Source: Syntrophobacterales bacterium
GTDB lineage: Bacteria > Desulfobacterota > Syntrophia > Syntrophales > UBA5619
NCBI GenBank assembly: GCA_019429105.1
Contig: JAHYJE010000022.1
Coordinates: forward strand, 1-61,448
Direction: 5' to 3'
DNA length: 61,448 bases
Positions 36,706 through 46,097 of this stretch are shown one piece after another. The first letter of the stretch is position 1, and each line of letters begins with the position of its first letter. Both the position numbers and the translations under genes were made by a program. A model generated the notes under the pieces. The model ran no database searches, was not told where the DNA came from, and worked only from the letters and a program-made list of their open reading frames with translations.

Positions 36706-37473
36706 ATGAAAAAAATTGACATCAACTGCGACATGGGCGAGAGCTTCGGCGCCTACACCCTTGGCATGGACGGCGAGGTGATAAAGCACATAAGTTCCGC
36801 GAATATCGCCTGCGGGTACCATGCCGGCGATCCGCAGGTCATGAACAAAACAGTCAAGCTTGCCCGGGAAAACGGCGTTGCCGTAGGCGCGCATCCCGGA
36901 TACCCCGATCTGGTCGGATTCGGACGGCGCAACATGGATTGCACCTCCGCTGAGGTTCGCGATTTTGTCATCTACCAGGTTGCCGCGTTAAAAGGTTTTT
37001 GCAGTCTGCACAGGGCAAAGATGCAGCATGTAAAGCCGCACGGCAATCTCTACAACATGAGCGTCGGCAATGAAAATCTATCCCGGGCAATCGCGGAGGC
37101 AATCGCCGCGGTCGATTGCAATCTTATCTGGGTAGTCCTCGGCGGCGCCCAGGCTGCACTGGCGCAAAAAATCGCCGCTGAAACGGGGATCAGGGTCGCC
37201 TTCGAAGCGTTTCCCGATCGCACCTACGACCCGGACGGTAAACTCACTTCGCGCAAACGTCCCGGCGCCGTGATCGAGGATCCTAAACGGAGCGTCGAGC
37301 AGGCCCTGCGGATGGCCATTGACGGCGAGGTAATCGCCGTTGACGGCTCCCGGCTCCAGATGGAAATCCACACCCTCTGTCTGCATGGCGACAACCCCTC
37401 CGCTGTCCAGCATACCCGCGCCATCAGACAGGCGCTGGAAGCCGAAGGGATTGGGGTCAGGTCTTTAAATTAA
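36706..37473 (+). CDS. pxpA: 5-oxoprolinase subunit A (LamB/YcsF family)
   Basis: 255 residues. With PxpB and PxpC it hydrolyses 5-oxoproline to glutamate using ATP. The start KKIDINCDMGESFGAYTLG and the SANIACGYHAGDPQVM motif with conserved His and Asp residues are typical. HPGYPDLVGFGRR and VKPHGNLYNM follow. AAAGGAG precedes the ATG. The order pxpA-B-C is conserved in many bacteria, and here it follows a TRAP transporter. Confidence 0.93.
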   Translation: MKKIDINCDMGESFGAYTLGMDGEVIKHISSANIACGYHAGDPQVMNKTVKLARENGVAVGAHPGYPDLVGFGRRNMDCTSAEVRDFVIYQVAALKGFCSLHRAKMQHVKPHGNLYNMSVGNENLSRAIAEAIAAVDCNLIWVVLGGAQAALAQKIAAETGIRVAFEAFPDRTYDPDGKLTSRKRPGAVIEDPKRSVEQALRMAIDGEVIAVDGSRLQMEIHTLCLHGDNPSAVQHTRAIRQALEAEGIGVRSLN

Positions 37474-37487
37474 GTGTTTTGAAAACT

Positions 37488-38192
37488 ATGCCTCATCTTT
37501 TTGAAGAACCGCACTTCAGAATGAGCGGGGACCGGGCGCTGCTGGTTGATTACGGCGAGGGCATCGCTCTTTCCGTAAACGAAAAAGTGCTCGCAATCTC
37601 TTCGCTGCTTCGCCATAATCCGCCGCAGGGCGTGCAAGCCGTTGTGCCCGCCTACCGCTCTTTCGCGATTATTTACGACCCCCTCCTGACAGAACCGGAT
37701 ATATTGAAAAGGGAAATAAGCAGCATCGAAAATTACCACAACCACGCGCTCCGGCCGGAGGCGCAGCTTGTTTCCATTCCCGTCCGCTATGGCGACGAAT
37801 GGGGGCCAGACATCGCCATCGTCTCAGCGCATACGGGGCTCAAAACCGAAGAAATCATCCAGCTCCACTCCTCCCGCGAATATCCCGTTTACATGATCGG
37901 CTTCACACCGGGGTTCTGTTACCTCGGAGGGATGGACGAAAGGCTGAAAACTCCCCGCCGGGAAACGCCGCGCGTCAGTATTCCCGCCGGCTCCGTGGGA
38001 ATAGCGGAGATGCAGACCGGCATGTATCCCGTCGAAAGTCCCGGTGGCTGGCAGATAATCGGCAAAACGCCGCTCAGGCTGTTCGCCCCGGAGAGAGAAA
38101 ACCCCTTTCTTTACAAGGCGGGGGACCGTATCCGCTTTGAACCCATATCCGCGAATGAATTCGATAGAATATACAAAAAGGAGCACTCCTGA
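37488..38192 (+). CDS. pxpB: 5-oxoprolinase subunit B (KipI family)
   Basis: 234 residues from ATG 37488. The KipI/PxpB domain is clear: GDRALLVDYGEGIAL near the N-terminus and YMIGFTPGFCYLGGMDERL (about 130-150), followed by RVSIPAGSVGIAEMQTGMYP. The listed start lacks a strong ribosome site; a TTG at 37479 in frame is an alternative. Its TGA overlaps the pxpC ATG (TGATG). Confidence 0.92.
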   Translation: MPHLFEEPHFRMSGDRALLVDYGEGIALSVNEKVLAISSLLRHNPPQGVQAVVPAYRSFAIIYDPLLTEPDILKREISSIENYHNHALRPEAQLVSIPVRYGDEWGPDIAIVSAHTGLKTEEIIQLHSSREYPVYMIGFTPGFCYLGGMDERLKTPRRETPRVSIPAGSVGIAEMQTGMYPVESPGGWQIIGKTPLRLFAPERENPFLYKAGDRIRFEPISANEFDRIYKKEHS

Positions 38193-39160
38193 TGGATATT
38201 TTTATCGTCAAAAACCCGGGAGCGCTCACGACCATCCAGGATCTCGGCCGTTTCGGCTTTCTCGACAGGGGAGTTCCCCCTTCCGGGGCGCTTGACTCCT
38301 CTGCCTGTCGCATTGCCAATCTGCTTGTCGGAAATCAGGAAAATATGGGCGTTTTGGAAATAACGGTCATGGGACCCATTCTTGAGGCGATGGAGGCGGC
38401 CGATATCGCGATCGCCGGCGCGGAAATGGGAATGACAATCAACAAAACTCCAGTCCCGGCGTGGCGTTCCCTACGGATAAAAAAAGGGGATGTCATCAGG
38501 ATTCCCCTGGCGGAAAAGGGATGCCGGGCCTATCTTGCGGTGAACGGCGGGTTTGCTGCGCCGGTTGTCATGGGAAGCCGCTCCACTTTCGTCCGGGCCG
38601 GCTTCGGCGGCTTCCAGGGACGGGCGCTGGTGAAGGGGGATATATTGAAAAAGGGAAAAGCCGCCCTGCTGGAACAGCCTCTCCTCCTACCTTCTGAATT
38701 TATTCCTGAATATCCAAAAGAGCTTGTATTGGCGGCAATCCCGGGACCACAGGAAGGCTCCTTCAAGGGAGCTCTCGACCTGTTTTTTACAGCCCGCTAT
38801 GAAGTAACGGCGCAAAGCGACCGGATGGGGTACAGACTTAGGGGACCCCTCATCGAGCATGACCCGGATGCGCCCCAAAGCATTATAACCGAACCTGTTG
38901 TGCCGGGAAACATTCAGATTCCCGCCGACGGCCAACCTATCATTCTTCTGGTGGAACAGACAACCGGGGGCTATTCCAAAATCGCCACCGTCATCACGGC
39001 AGATCTCAAGAAAGTGGCCCAAGCCCTGCCCGGCAACATCGTAATATTCGCGCAGACCTCCATCGAGGAGGCGCATCGCCTCTACCGGGAGGAGGAACGC
39101 CGTTTGGAAAAAATCCGCGCCCTCTTATCACTGCCCCGCCTTCAGACCGTATTTTTTTAG
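38192..39160 (+). CDS. pxpC: 5-oxoprolinase subunit C (KipA family)
   Basis: 322 residues. The KipA/PxpC (carboxyltransferase C/D-like) fold shows NPGALTTIQDLGRFGFLDRG at the start, PPSGALDSSACRIANLLVGN, and VLLVEQTTGGY-like ILLVEQTTGGYSKIATV near 250. GGAG in the end of pxpB serves as its ribosome site. Its last 33 bases overlap the end of the convergent response-regulator gene on the other strand. Confidence 0.93.
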   Translation: MDIFIVKNPGALTTIQDLGRFGFLDRGVPPSGALDSSACRIANLLVGNQENMGVLEITVMGPILEAMEAADIAIAGAEMGMTINKTPVPAWRSLRIKKGDVIRIPLAEKGCRAYLAVNGGFAAPVVMGSRSTFVRAGFGGFQGRALVKGDILKKGKAALLEQPLLLPSEFIPEYPKELVLAAIPGPQEGSFKGALDLFFTARYEVTAQSDRMGYRLRGPLIEHDPDAPQSIITEPVVPGNIQIPADGQPIILLVEQTTGGYSKIATVITADLKKVAQALPGNIVIFAQTSIEEAHRLYREEERRLEKIRALLSLPRLQTVFF

Positions 39161-40498
39161 CTTATAGCGGAGCATCCTTTCGCTGATGCCCAAAAGCGCG
39201 GCCGCGCGGCTTTGATGATCGCCGGTTTTTTCCATCGCCTCGGCAATCAACTTTCTTTCCAGCTCCTCAACCGATTGACGCAGAACCCCATCCTCCGTCT
39301 TTTTTCCCCCGTCCGTTTCTTCGATTCCCTCGCCAAAAGGTAGATCGGCAACGGAGATAATATCTTCCCGGGCAATAACGACCGCTCTTTCTATGATGTT
39401 TTCCAGTTCCCGGACGTTTCCGGGATAGTCGTATTTGAGCAGCATATCCAGCGCCTCGCTGCTTGTCCCCTCAATTTCTCTGGAGTTTTCCCTGGCATAG
39501 CGCACAAGAAAATGGTCGATGAGCGGCGGGATGTCCTCCTTGCGCTCCCGAAGCGGCGGCAACTGCATTGTAACGACATTGAGCCGGTAGAAGAGGTCTT
39601 CCCGAAACCCTCCTCCCTTCGCCATCCTTTCCAGATCGCGGTTGGTCGCGCTGATCACCCGGACATCGGCATGCAGGGTCTGATTGCCGCCGAGACGCTG
39701 AAACTCCCGCTCCTGCAAAAATCGCAGCAGCTTCACCTGCACCTGCGGCGAAAGCTCGCCGATCTCGTCGAGAAAAAGCGTCCCCCCGTCCGCCTCCTCG
39801 AACCGGCCGATCCGCCGCGCAGCAGCGCCGGTAAACGCCCCCTTTTCGTGGCCGAAAAGCTCGCTCTCCAACAGATTCTCGTTCAAGGCACCGCAATTAA
39901 CGGCAATAATTCTTCCTTCCGACCGCGGGCTCAGATTGTGGATCAGGCGGGCAAAAAGCTCCTTGCCCGTCCCGCTTTCCCCCTGCAGCAGGATCGTCGC
40001 CCGGCTTGCCGCAACCCTTCCCGCCATATTGATCAGGGCGCCCATCTTTTCGTTGCGGAAGACTATTTTATCCGTGGAGACGCCTTTCTGACCGAGGTGA
40101 TCGCGGAGAATTTCATTTTCCCTGATCAGCGTCCTCCGTTCCGAGACGCGCCCCACCAAAAGGAGCAGCTCATCGAATTCAACCGGCTTCGTGATATAAT
40201 CCAGTGCGCCCGCCTTCATCGCCTCCACGGCCGTCTCGATCGTCCCGAACGCGGTAATAATAACCACATCAATCTCGGGATTTATCTTTTTTACCGACTG
40301 AAGAACCTCCATTCCGTCCATCCCGGGCATTTTATAGTCGAGCAGCAGCAGATCGAAGTGTCTATCCCTGACCTGCTGAATGGCCAGTGGCCCGTTTTCC
40401 GCTTCACCGACCGAGTGCCCCTCCTTTTTCAGGAAATCCCTCAACATCTCTCGCTGCGAACGCCCGTCATCAACAACCAGTATATTTAGTTTTTTCAT
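39128..40498 (-). CDS. NtrC-type sigma-54 response regulator
   Basis: 456 residues. The receiver domain has D10-D11 and the phospho-acceptor D54 ([12 protein letters not shown]). The AAA+ domain has Walker A GESGTGKE and an intact GAFTGA loop ([14 protein letters not shown]), so it should open sigma-54 promoters. A Fis-type helix-turn-helix ends the protein ([22 protein letters not shown]). The start overlaps the stop of the histidine-kinase gene (TAATG). It could act on the sigma-54 promoter found at 42560-42575, 270 bases beyond the kinase start. Regulated genes otherwise unknown. Confidence 0.94.
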   Translation of the reverse strand: MKKLNILVVDDGRSQREMLRDFLKKEGHSVGEAENGPLAIQQVRDRHFDLLLLDYKMPGMDGMEVLQSVKKINPEIDVVIITAFGTIETAVEAMKAGALDYITKPVEFDELLLLVGRVSERRTLIRENEILRDHLGQKGVSTDKIVFRNEKMGALINMAGRVAASRATILLQGESGTGKELFARLIHNLSPRSEGRIIAVNCGALNENLLESELFGHEKGAFTGAAARRIGRFEEADGGTLFLDEIGELSPQVQVKLLRFLQEREFQRLGGNQTLHADVRVISATNRDLERMAKGGGFREDLFYRLNVVTMQLPPLRERKEDIPPLIDHFLVRYARENSREIEGTSSEALDMLLKYDYPGNVRELENIIERAVVIAREDIISVADLPFGEGIEETDGGKKTEDGVLRQSVEELERKLIAEAMEKTGDHQSRAAALLGISERMLRYKLKKYGLKAGQ

Positions 40499-42291
40499 TA
40501 TTTTGCCGCCGCCTTTTCCTTGAGCCTTTCTGTCGGCATAAATATCTCGAATACCGTCCCCTCACCCTTTTGGCTTTTCACCCGTATCTCTCCCCCATGT
40601 CCGCGGATTATTTCGTGGGCCAGCGAAAGACCAAGGCCAAAGCCCTTTTCCTTTGTCGTGTATTCCGGATTGAAAATCCGTTCCACCTCTTCCGGGGTCA
40701 ATCCGCATCCCGTATCGGTGATTATGATTTTAACCAGACCCTTTTCCTCATTGATGATGGCAAGGGTCACGTCGCCTGTGCCGCTGATCGACTCCACGGC
40801 GTTCTTGACAAAATTCAGCAGGGCCTGCTGGAGCTTGTCCATATCCATCGGGATCACGATCGGTTCTTCGGGCCAATCGGCCCTGATGCTGACGCCCTTC
40901 GCGGAGGCCTCTGCGGAAGCCAGATTCACAATCTTCCGCAAAACATCCTGGACGGCGCTTTCCCGCAGCTCCAGGCGCCTGCTTTTGGAAAAGGTCAGAA
41001 ACTCCTCGATGATTCCGTTCAAACGTCTGATCTCGTCGCGAATGACCGTTGTTATCGTATCAAATTCTTCTTTCTTTCCCAGTTCAGAGGGAGGGAATTC
41101 CCTCTTCAGGCGTTGGCTGGCCATGCTGATCGCGTTTAGCGGATTGCGAATCTCGTGGGCAACGCCGGCGGCAAGCATCCCCAGAGAGGAGAGCCTTTCA
41201 GCCTTTTCCAGTTGTCTGGTCATCTCCACTACCCGCCCCAGGTGCCGGTTCTGATTATGGTAAAGAAGCCACAGCGAAAGCAGGGTAATCGCGATCACAA
41301 AAACAAGAAACAGATAGACGTTCCTCCTGTTTTCCATCAATATTTTGTCGGTGTTCCCCCGGTCGAGGCCCAGAATAATAACACCCAGAGTCTCTTTCCC
41401 GAGGTAAAAAGGGGCTGTTATTTCCTGAACGCTGTTTTCTCCACGGCTTGTTTTCGCGCTTTTGAACCTCATGGCGCCGGAAAGGATGCTGCTTCTCAGC
41501 GAATCATCCAGCCTTCCCTCACCCGACATGAACCCGATACTACCGAGATCAAGCCCCTTGGCATCGCTTATGGCGAGGTAAAGTAGCCCCTGACCCTTCC
41601 CCAGTTTCTCTATCGCCCGTTCCACGGAAACCCTCATTCCCCAATAACGCATACTCTCCCGGTCAAGGGCAAGAACAATGGTTCCGCTTTCATCCTTGCG
41701 GCTCATGGCAATAAAGCCGATTTTCTTTTGCCGGTTCAGGGTGTTTAACCCCTTGATAAGCTCCGCGGCGCTTTGTTTTATGTTTTTTTTCTCCTGAACG
41801 TCGGCACGCAGGTTTTCGGCGACCAGCCGGCTCTGGAAAATGACGTCACCAGCGGCATTAAGGACGGCTACCAGCCAGATGTTCTTTTTGCGTGCAAATT
41901 CATCTATATATGAACCGCTGATATGCTCCTTTTTCCAGTGATTGTCTATTTCCCTGCCCATCGCGATGATCTTTTCGGTTAGCAGCGTATCGGGAGAAAA
42001 TATCTGCTCTTTCAGGGAGATGGCGACGCTTCCCGGAGTTTTCTGAGAGGCCGCAATCATGTTTTTCAGATTTTCCTCGGTCAGCTTTTCCACTACCCCA
42101 ATTATCCGCCGGCCCTGATCTTCGATAAAGCCGCTCAGCATTCGTTCACTGCGCCGCATATCGCTCAAGCCCATGGTCAAGATAAGAATAATGAAAATGG
42201 CGCTGACCAGGATGACAGCGAAAGGTTGGATAAACCGGAACTTGAACCGATGAGCGCCCCGCAGACGGGTGATATTTTCTTCAGAATTCAT
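40498..42291 (-). CDS. Membrane sensor histidine kinase of NtrB type
   Basis: 597 residues. Two membrane spans (about 22-42 and 325-345) flank a ~280-residue periplasmic sensor region of unknown ligand. The phospho-acceptor H379 lies in GVAHEIRNPLNAISM. The N, G1 and G2 boxes are seen in LLNFVKNAVESI, ITDTGCGLTPEE and TKEKGFGLGLSLAHEI. It should phosphorylate the regulator encoded immediately downstream. The sensor region looks like a double-Cache-type module (paired segments around VAVLNAAGDVIF and LYLAISDAKGLDLG), by eye only. Confidence 0.92.
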   Translation of the reverse strand: MNSEENITRLRGAHRFKFRFIQPFAVILVSAIFIILILTMGLSDMRRSERMLSGFIEDQGRRIIGVVEKLTEENLKNMIAASQKTPGSVAISLKEQIFSPDTLLTEKIIAMGREIDNHWKKEHISGSYIDEFARKKNIWLVAVLNAAGDVIFQSRLVAENLRADVQEKKNIKQSAAELIKGLNTLNRQKKIGFIAMSRKDESGTIVLALDRESMRYWGMRVSVERAIEKLGKGQGLLYLAISDAKGLDLGSIGFMSGEGRLDDSLRSSILSGAMRFKSAKTSRGENSVQEITAPFYLGKETLGVIILGLDRGNTDKILMENRRNVYLFLVFVIAITLLSLWLLYHNQNRHLGRVVEMTRQLEKAERLSSLGMLAAGVAHEIRNPLNAISMASQRLKREFPPSELGKKEEFDTITTVIRDEIRRLNGIIEEFLTFSKSRRLELRESAVQDVLRKIVNLASAEASAKGVSIRADWPEEPIVIPMDMDKLQQALLNFVKNAVESISGTGDVTLAIINEEKGLVKIIITDTGCGLTPEEVERIFNPEYTTKEKGFGLGLSLAHEIIRGHGGEIRVKSQKGEGTVFEIFMPTERLKEKAAAK

Positions 42292-42336
42292 AAAAACTTT
42301 CCATAAAAGTTAGAAACCCCCTTAATTGGTTGACGG

Positions 42337-42396
42337 TTCACCGAACAGCGGTCGGAATAAAGACGTTTCGACATTTTTGTCGATTGCTGACAAAAA
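42337..42396 (+). promoter_or_regulatory. Inverted repeats, candidate enhancer sites for the NtrC-type regulator
   Basis: TTTTTGTC (42374-42381) and GACAAAAA (42389-42396) form a perfect 8-bp inverted repeat with a 7-base gap. It overlaps a second one, CGACA-TTTT-TGTCG (42369-42382). Further left is GTTC-ACC-GAAC. They lie about 165-190 bases upstream of the sigma-54 promoter, the usual enhancer distance, and about 80-100 bases upstream of the kinase gene, so they could serve both. Confidence 0.55.
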
Positions 42397-42559
42397 GGCC
42401 CTCCTTCTAAAAGTAACTGTTATCATTCACTTTAATTATTATTAAAATCATCCGGGGCGACATTTATTGCCTCCCTTTTGGGAAAGCAGGGAAAGACAGT
42501 ATCGATCGCCATACTATAATTATAAATTATTTCATTGCCTTATCGGCATTACCTATCTA

Positions 42560-42575
42560 TGGCACACTTAATGCT
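42560..42575 (+). promoter_or_regulatory. Sigma-54 (-24/-12) promoter of a candidate sRNA
   Basis: TGGCACACTTAATGCT matches the consensus TGGCAC-R-N4-TTGCW with one mismatch, and has exact GG-to-GC spacing. Predicted start of transcription is near 42586. No protein gene follows on this strand; an intrinsic terminator does. Confidence 0.75.
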
Positions 42576-42585
42576 GTATAAATCT

Positions 42586-42707
42586 ACAAAGATACATGCT
42601 GACTGATCGCGGGCACGATCAAACAGCGCTGAAATAGAAAAGGAAGGCCAACAAGCTTTCCAACTCCTGAATGAGGGGGGGTTCTTTGAACCTCCCCTTT
42701 TGTTATT
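42586..42707 (+). ncRNA. Candidate sigma-54-dependent small RNA (~120 nt)
   Basis: Between the sigma-54 promoter and the terminator three stem-loops follow one another. Hairpin A: GCTG...CAGC enclosing GATCG-CGGGCA-CGATC (42598-42627). Hairpin B: GGAAGGC-CAACAA-GCTTTCC (42642-42661). The third is the terminator (42675-42707). No plus-strand open frame with a ribosome site is present. Hairpin B carries AAGGAAGG, similar to a ribosome-binding site, and a CAACAA loop. The placement beside an NtrBC-type pair recalls CbrAB-controlled CrcZ of Pseudomonas, a known sigma-54 sRNA; homology is not claimed. Expression not tested. Confidence 0.65.
42675..42707 (+). terminator. Intrinsic terminator of the candidate sRNA
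   Basis: GGGGGGGTTC pairs with GAACCTCCCC (one G-U) around a TTT loop, followed by TTTTGTTATT. On the minus strand no T-run follows, so it serves the plus strand, where no protein gene exists. Confidence 0.85.
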
Positions 42708-42813
42708 AACCCGTGTCCCTTTGTCCATTTTAACTTCCACTTAACCAATAAATATGCCAACTCCGATAAAAAAGTCTCCGCTGCCAGACAATTCCCGAAA
42801 AAAGGGACATCCC

Positions 42814-42868
42814 TTTCACTTTTCACTTTTCACTTTTCACTTTTTACCTTTCACCTTTTACCTTTTTC
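42814..42868. repeat. Heptamer tandem repeat at the 3' end of rarA
   Basis: About seven units of a 7-8 base repeat (TTTCACT and variants TTTTACC, TTTCACC) run through the last codons and the 3' flank of rarA. The rarA stop lies inside it, so unit-number changes would alter the last residues. Confidence 0.8.
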
Positions 42869-44215
42869 TCGTCTTGCGGCATCGGAATTCTTCATCAGCC
42901 GCCATTGTTCGATTCGTTCCCGGATGATCTTCTCATAACCCCGGTCTGTCGGCTTATAGAAGCGCCCCTTTTCGCCGCGGAGTTCGTCGGGCAGATATTC
43001 CTGGGCAACAAATGCATCCGAAAAATCATGGGCGTAGAGATATCCCTTCCCGTAGCCCAACTCCTTCATCAAACCAGTGGGGGCGTTGCGGATATGCAGC
43101 GGCACGGGAAGAGCGCCGGTTTTCTCTATGGCATGTCCAGTTCTGCCGTAGCACTCATAAAGGGCGTTGCTCTTCGTTGCCGTGGCAAGATAAACGGCCG
43201 CCTGGAAAAGCGCCAGTTCCCCCTCCGGCGAACCGAGAAAATGGTACGCCTGCATCGCATCGATTGCCACGCCCAGCGCCCGGGGATCGGCATTCCCGAT
43301 ATCCTCCGAGGCAAAGCGGATCATCCGTCTGACGAGATAAAGGGGATCTTCGCCCGCCATGAGCATCCGCCGCAGCCAGTAAACTGCCGCGTCCGGGTCG
43401 CTGCCCCGGAGGCTTTTGTGCAGCGCCGAGATCAGATTGTAGTGTTCTTCGCCATCTTTATCATAAAGGAGCGCCTTTTTTTGAATCGCCCGCTCGACAA
43501 CTGCACGGGTGATCAGGCCGTTACTTTCCAAGCCTTTGTCCACAAGCGAAGCTGCCGCTTCGAGATTGTTCAACGCAGTTCGGGCATCGCCATCGGCATA
43601 ATCGGCAATTTGCAGGAGGGCGTCCGGCTCGATCTCCAGATTGAGGGCGCCCAGCCCGCGCTCGGCGTCAGTCAGGGCGTTCCTGATGATCCCGGAAAGT
43701 TCCTCGACGGTAAACGGCTTGAGGGTAAGAACCCGCATCCGGGACAATAGCGCCGAGATAACCTCAAACGACGGGTTCTCCGTGGTCGCGCCGATCAGGG
43801 TTATCAGGCCGCTTTCGACATGGGGCAAAAAGGCGTCCTGCTGGGCCTTGTTGAAGCGGTGAATCTCGTCCACAAAGAGAATCGTCCGGCGGCCGCTGAG
43901 ACGAAGCAGCCCGGATGCCTCCTCAACGACAGAGCGTATTTCCTTTACTCCGGAGAGCACAGCGGAAAAACTGATGAAATGGGATTTGGTCTCTTTGGCC
44001 AATATTCGGGCCAGGGTTGTCTTTCCTGAACCGGGCGGCCCCCAAAATATTATCGAAAAAAGGCGATCCTCCGCAATGGCCCTTTTCAAAAGGGTATCGC
44101 CAGCAAGGAGATGCCCCTGGCCAAGGTATTCATCAAGACTCCGCGGGCGCATCCGATCGGCCAGCGGTCGGTTGTCTGTTCCCGGGGTTTTTTTATCGAA
44201 CAGCTCCGTTTCCAC
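42851..44215 (-). CDS. rarA: Replication-associated recombination protein A (MgsA/WRNIP1 family ATPase)
   Basis: 454 residues from GTG 44215, with AGGA six to seven bases upstream; a TTG at 44221 is the longer option. The AAA+ clamp-loader-like ATPase acts at stalled replication forks. Walker A is [15 protein letters not shown], Walker [19 protein letters not shown], sensor 1 [12 protein letters not shown]. The C-terminal tetramerisation region ([26 protein letters not shown]) is complete. It follows the small 92-aa gene by 23 bases. Confidence 0.93.
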   Translation of the reverse strand: METELFDKKTPGTDNRPLADRMRPRSLDEYLGQGHLLAGDTLLKRAIAEDRLFSIIFWGPPGSGKTTLARILAKETKSHFISFSAVLSGVKEIRSVVEEASGLLRLSGRRTILFVDEIHRFNKAQQDAFLPHVESGLITLIGATTENPSFEVISALLSRMRVLTLKPFTVEELSGIIRNALTDAERGLGALNLEIEPDALLQIADYADGDARTALNNLEAAASLVDKGLESNGLITRAVVERAIQKKALLYDKDGEEHYNLISALHKSLRGSDPDAAVYWLRRMLMAGEDPLYLVRRMIRFASEDIGNADPRALGVAIDAMQAYHFLGSPEGELALFQAAVYLATATKSNALYECYGRTGHAIEKTGALPVPLHIRNAPTGLMKELGYGKGYLYAHDFSDAFVAQEYLPDELRGEKGRFYKPTDRGYEKIIRERIEQWRLMKNSDAARREKGKR

Positions 44216-44238
44216 TCCCAATCCTGTTGATAATTAAT

Positions 44239-44517
44239 TTATTTTATCCGTTTTTTTGCCTTCTCAACAATATCGAGGATATTTGTCAGTTTATCCTTGG
44301 GCGGCTGACTGTTAAGTCTTATCCACGCTTCCTCTGACAGTGTTTCCCGCAGATGATTCTCGACCAAAAATATTCCCTCCCAGCAGCCCACAACCATTCG
44401 GCAGGGAAGATCGCCCCCCTCCTTTTCACAATAGGCAAAGGGAACTTCCCCGCCGAGGCGCGGACATCTGATTATCAGGGTTTTATAATCGCTTGTTTTT
44501 TCATCCTTACGTTCCAT
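44239..44517 (-). CDS. Conserved-type small cysteine protein, function unknown
   Basis: 92 residues from ATG 44517; the frame opens to 44634, but GGGGGG before ATG 44517 favours the short form. Four cysteines occur in an ordered segment: IIRCPRLGGEVPFAYCEKEG then LPCRMVVGCW. The spacing resembles a metal-binding knuckle. A basic amphipathic C-terminus ends KAKKRIK. It lies just upstream of rarA on the same strand and probably shares its transcript. I recognise no family and assign no function. Confidence 0.7.
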   Translation of the reverse strand: MERKDEKTSDYKTLIIRCPRLGGEVPFAYCEKEGGDLPCRMVVGCWEGIFLVENHLRETLSEEAWIRLNSQPPKDKLTNILDIVEKAKKRIK

Positions 44518-44632
44518 CGCGCCCCCCTGTTTTTTCTTCCTTATCACATTATTGGGTAAAGCTGCCACTAAAGAAGCGCTTTCCCGAAAGCCGGCAGTCC
44601 ATTCACAAGGGCATTTACAAAAGATAAATGGC

Positions 44633-44676
44633 AAAAAAATTCCGGGACCGACTGTTTGTAGCTGGTCCCGGAATTT
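44633..44676 (-). terminator. Intrinsic terminator after trpB2
   Basis: A perfect 13-bp stem (AAATTCCGGGACC with GGTCCCGGAATTT) and a 14-base loop, followed on the minus strand by a T-run (44633-44639). It ends the trpB2 transcript 11 bases after the stop. Confidence 0.92.
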
Positions 44677-44686
44677 CTACCTTTTT

Positions 44687-46045
44687 CTAAGGCTTGGGAA
44701 GGCCTTCGATCGCCTTGAGCGCCCTTTTCATCTCATCGTCAGAAAACTCATAGGCATCAAGTCGGCCATTGAGATAGGCGTCATAGGCCGCCAGATCGAC
44801 CAGCCCGTGACCGCTCCAGTTGAAAAGAATCGTTCGCTCTTTTCCCTCTTCCTTTGCCCGCCGGGCCTCCGCAACAACGGCGGCAATGGCGTGGGTCGTC
44901 TCCGGCGCCGGGATAAACCCTTCCGTTCTCGCCCATTTAACGCCGGCATCGAAGGTATCGAGCTGGTTGTACGCCTGCGCTTCAATGAGTCCCAGGTTCA
45001 ACAGGTGGCTGACGATCGGCGCCATCCCATGATAGCGGAGTCCGCCGGCATGAATGGGGGCAGGCACGTAATCGTGGCCCAGAGTGTGCATCGGCAAAAG
45101 CGGCGTTTTTTTGGCAAGATCGCCGAAATCATAGGCGAACGGCCCCCGCGTCATCGTCGGACAGAGGGCAGGCTCCGCGGCAAGTATCCGCAACTGCTTG
45201 CCGTGTATCTCGTCACAAACAAAAGGCAGGGCAATCCCGGCAAAATTGCTGCCGCCGCCCGCGCAGCCGATGACGACATCGGGATACTCGCCGATCTTCT
45301 CAAACTGCTTTTGCGCCTCGAGACCGATGATTGTCTGATGGAGCAGGACATGATTCAAAACGCTGCCCAGGGCATAGCGAGAATTTTCATGAGAGACTGC
45401 ATCTTCCACCGCCTCACTGATTGCAATTCCGAGACTTCCGGGGGAATCGGGATGCTCGGCTAATACCTGCCGCCCCGCCTCAGTCAGGTTGCTCGGACTC
45501 GCGAAACAATTCGCCCCCCATGTGTTCATCATCAAACGCCGGTAAGGTTTCTGCTCGTAGCTGACTTTAACCATAAATACCCGGCATTCCAGACCAAACA
45601 TCTGGCAGGCCATGGCAAGGGCGCTTCCCCACTGGCCGGCGCCTGTTTCCGTCGAAAGGCGCTTAATGCCGAAGGCCTTATTGTAATATGCCTGGGCTAT
45701 CGCCGTATTCGGTTTGTGGGAACCGGCAGGGCTGACTCCCTCGTTTTTGTAATAAATCTTCACCGGGGCATCGAGGAGTTTTTCGAAATTGCGCGCCCGG
45801 TAAAGCGGGCTCGGTCTCCAAAGCAGATACTTGTCGAGCACCTCGCCGGGAATATCGATCCAGCGCTGCTGACTGACCTCCTGCTCGATCAGGTTCATCG
45901 GAAAGATCGGCGCCAGATCCTCCGCGGTTACCGGCTTTCCGGTTCCCGGATGGAGGGGGGGACTCATCGGTTTCGGCAAATCCGCCTGGATGTTGTACCA
46001 CTGTTTCGGGATTTCGTAATCCTCAAGAACGACTTTGGTCTGCAT
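44687..46045 (-). CDS. trpB2: Tryptophan synthase beta-like protein, TrpB2 type
   Basis: 452 residues, longer than TrpB1 (about 400), as usual for TrpB2 (TIGR01415). This PLP enzyme joins indole and serine to tryptophan. The PLP lysine lies in [14 protein letters not shown] (about 110), the phosphate loop is [11 protein letters not shown], and [15 protein letters not shown] precedes. TrpB2 proteins lack the normal TrpA contact surface, and their role in cells has been debated. No trpA or other trp gene is adjacent. AAAGGAG supports the ATG. The transcript begins with a Trp-codon leader peptide and attenuator, which argues that this copy serves tryptophan supply. Confidence 0.92.
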   Translation of the reverse strand: MQTKVVLEDYEIPKQWYNIQADLPKPMSPPLHPGTGKPVTAEDLAPIFPMNLIEQEVSQQRWIDIPGEVLDKYLLWRPSPLYRARNFEKLLDAPVKIYYKNEGVSPAGSHKPNTAIAQAYYNKAFGIKRLSTETGAGQWGSALAMACQMFGLECRVFMVKVSYEQKPYRRLMMNTWGANCFASPSNLTEAGRQVLAEHPDSPGSLGIAISEAVEDAVSHENSRYALGSVLNHVLLHQTIIGLEAQKQFEKIGEYPDVVIGCAGGGSNFAGIALPFVCDEIHGKQLRILAAEPALCPTMTRGPFAYDFGDLAKKTPLLPMHTLGHDYVPAPIHAGGLRYHGMAPIVSHLLNLGLIEAQAYNQLDTFDAGVKWARTEGFIPAPETTHAIAAVVAEARRAKEEGKERTILFNWSGHGLVDLAAYDAYLNGRLDAYEFSDDEMKRALKAIEGLPKP

Positions 46046-46097
46046 AACAATTTTCTCCTTTCCTTTTTAAAGTTGGTTGATAAAAGCTCCTGACAAG

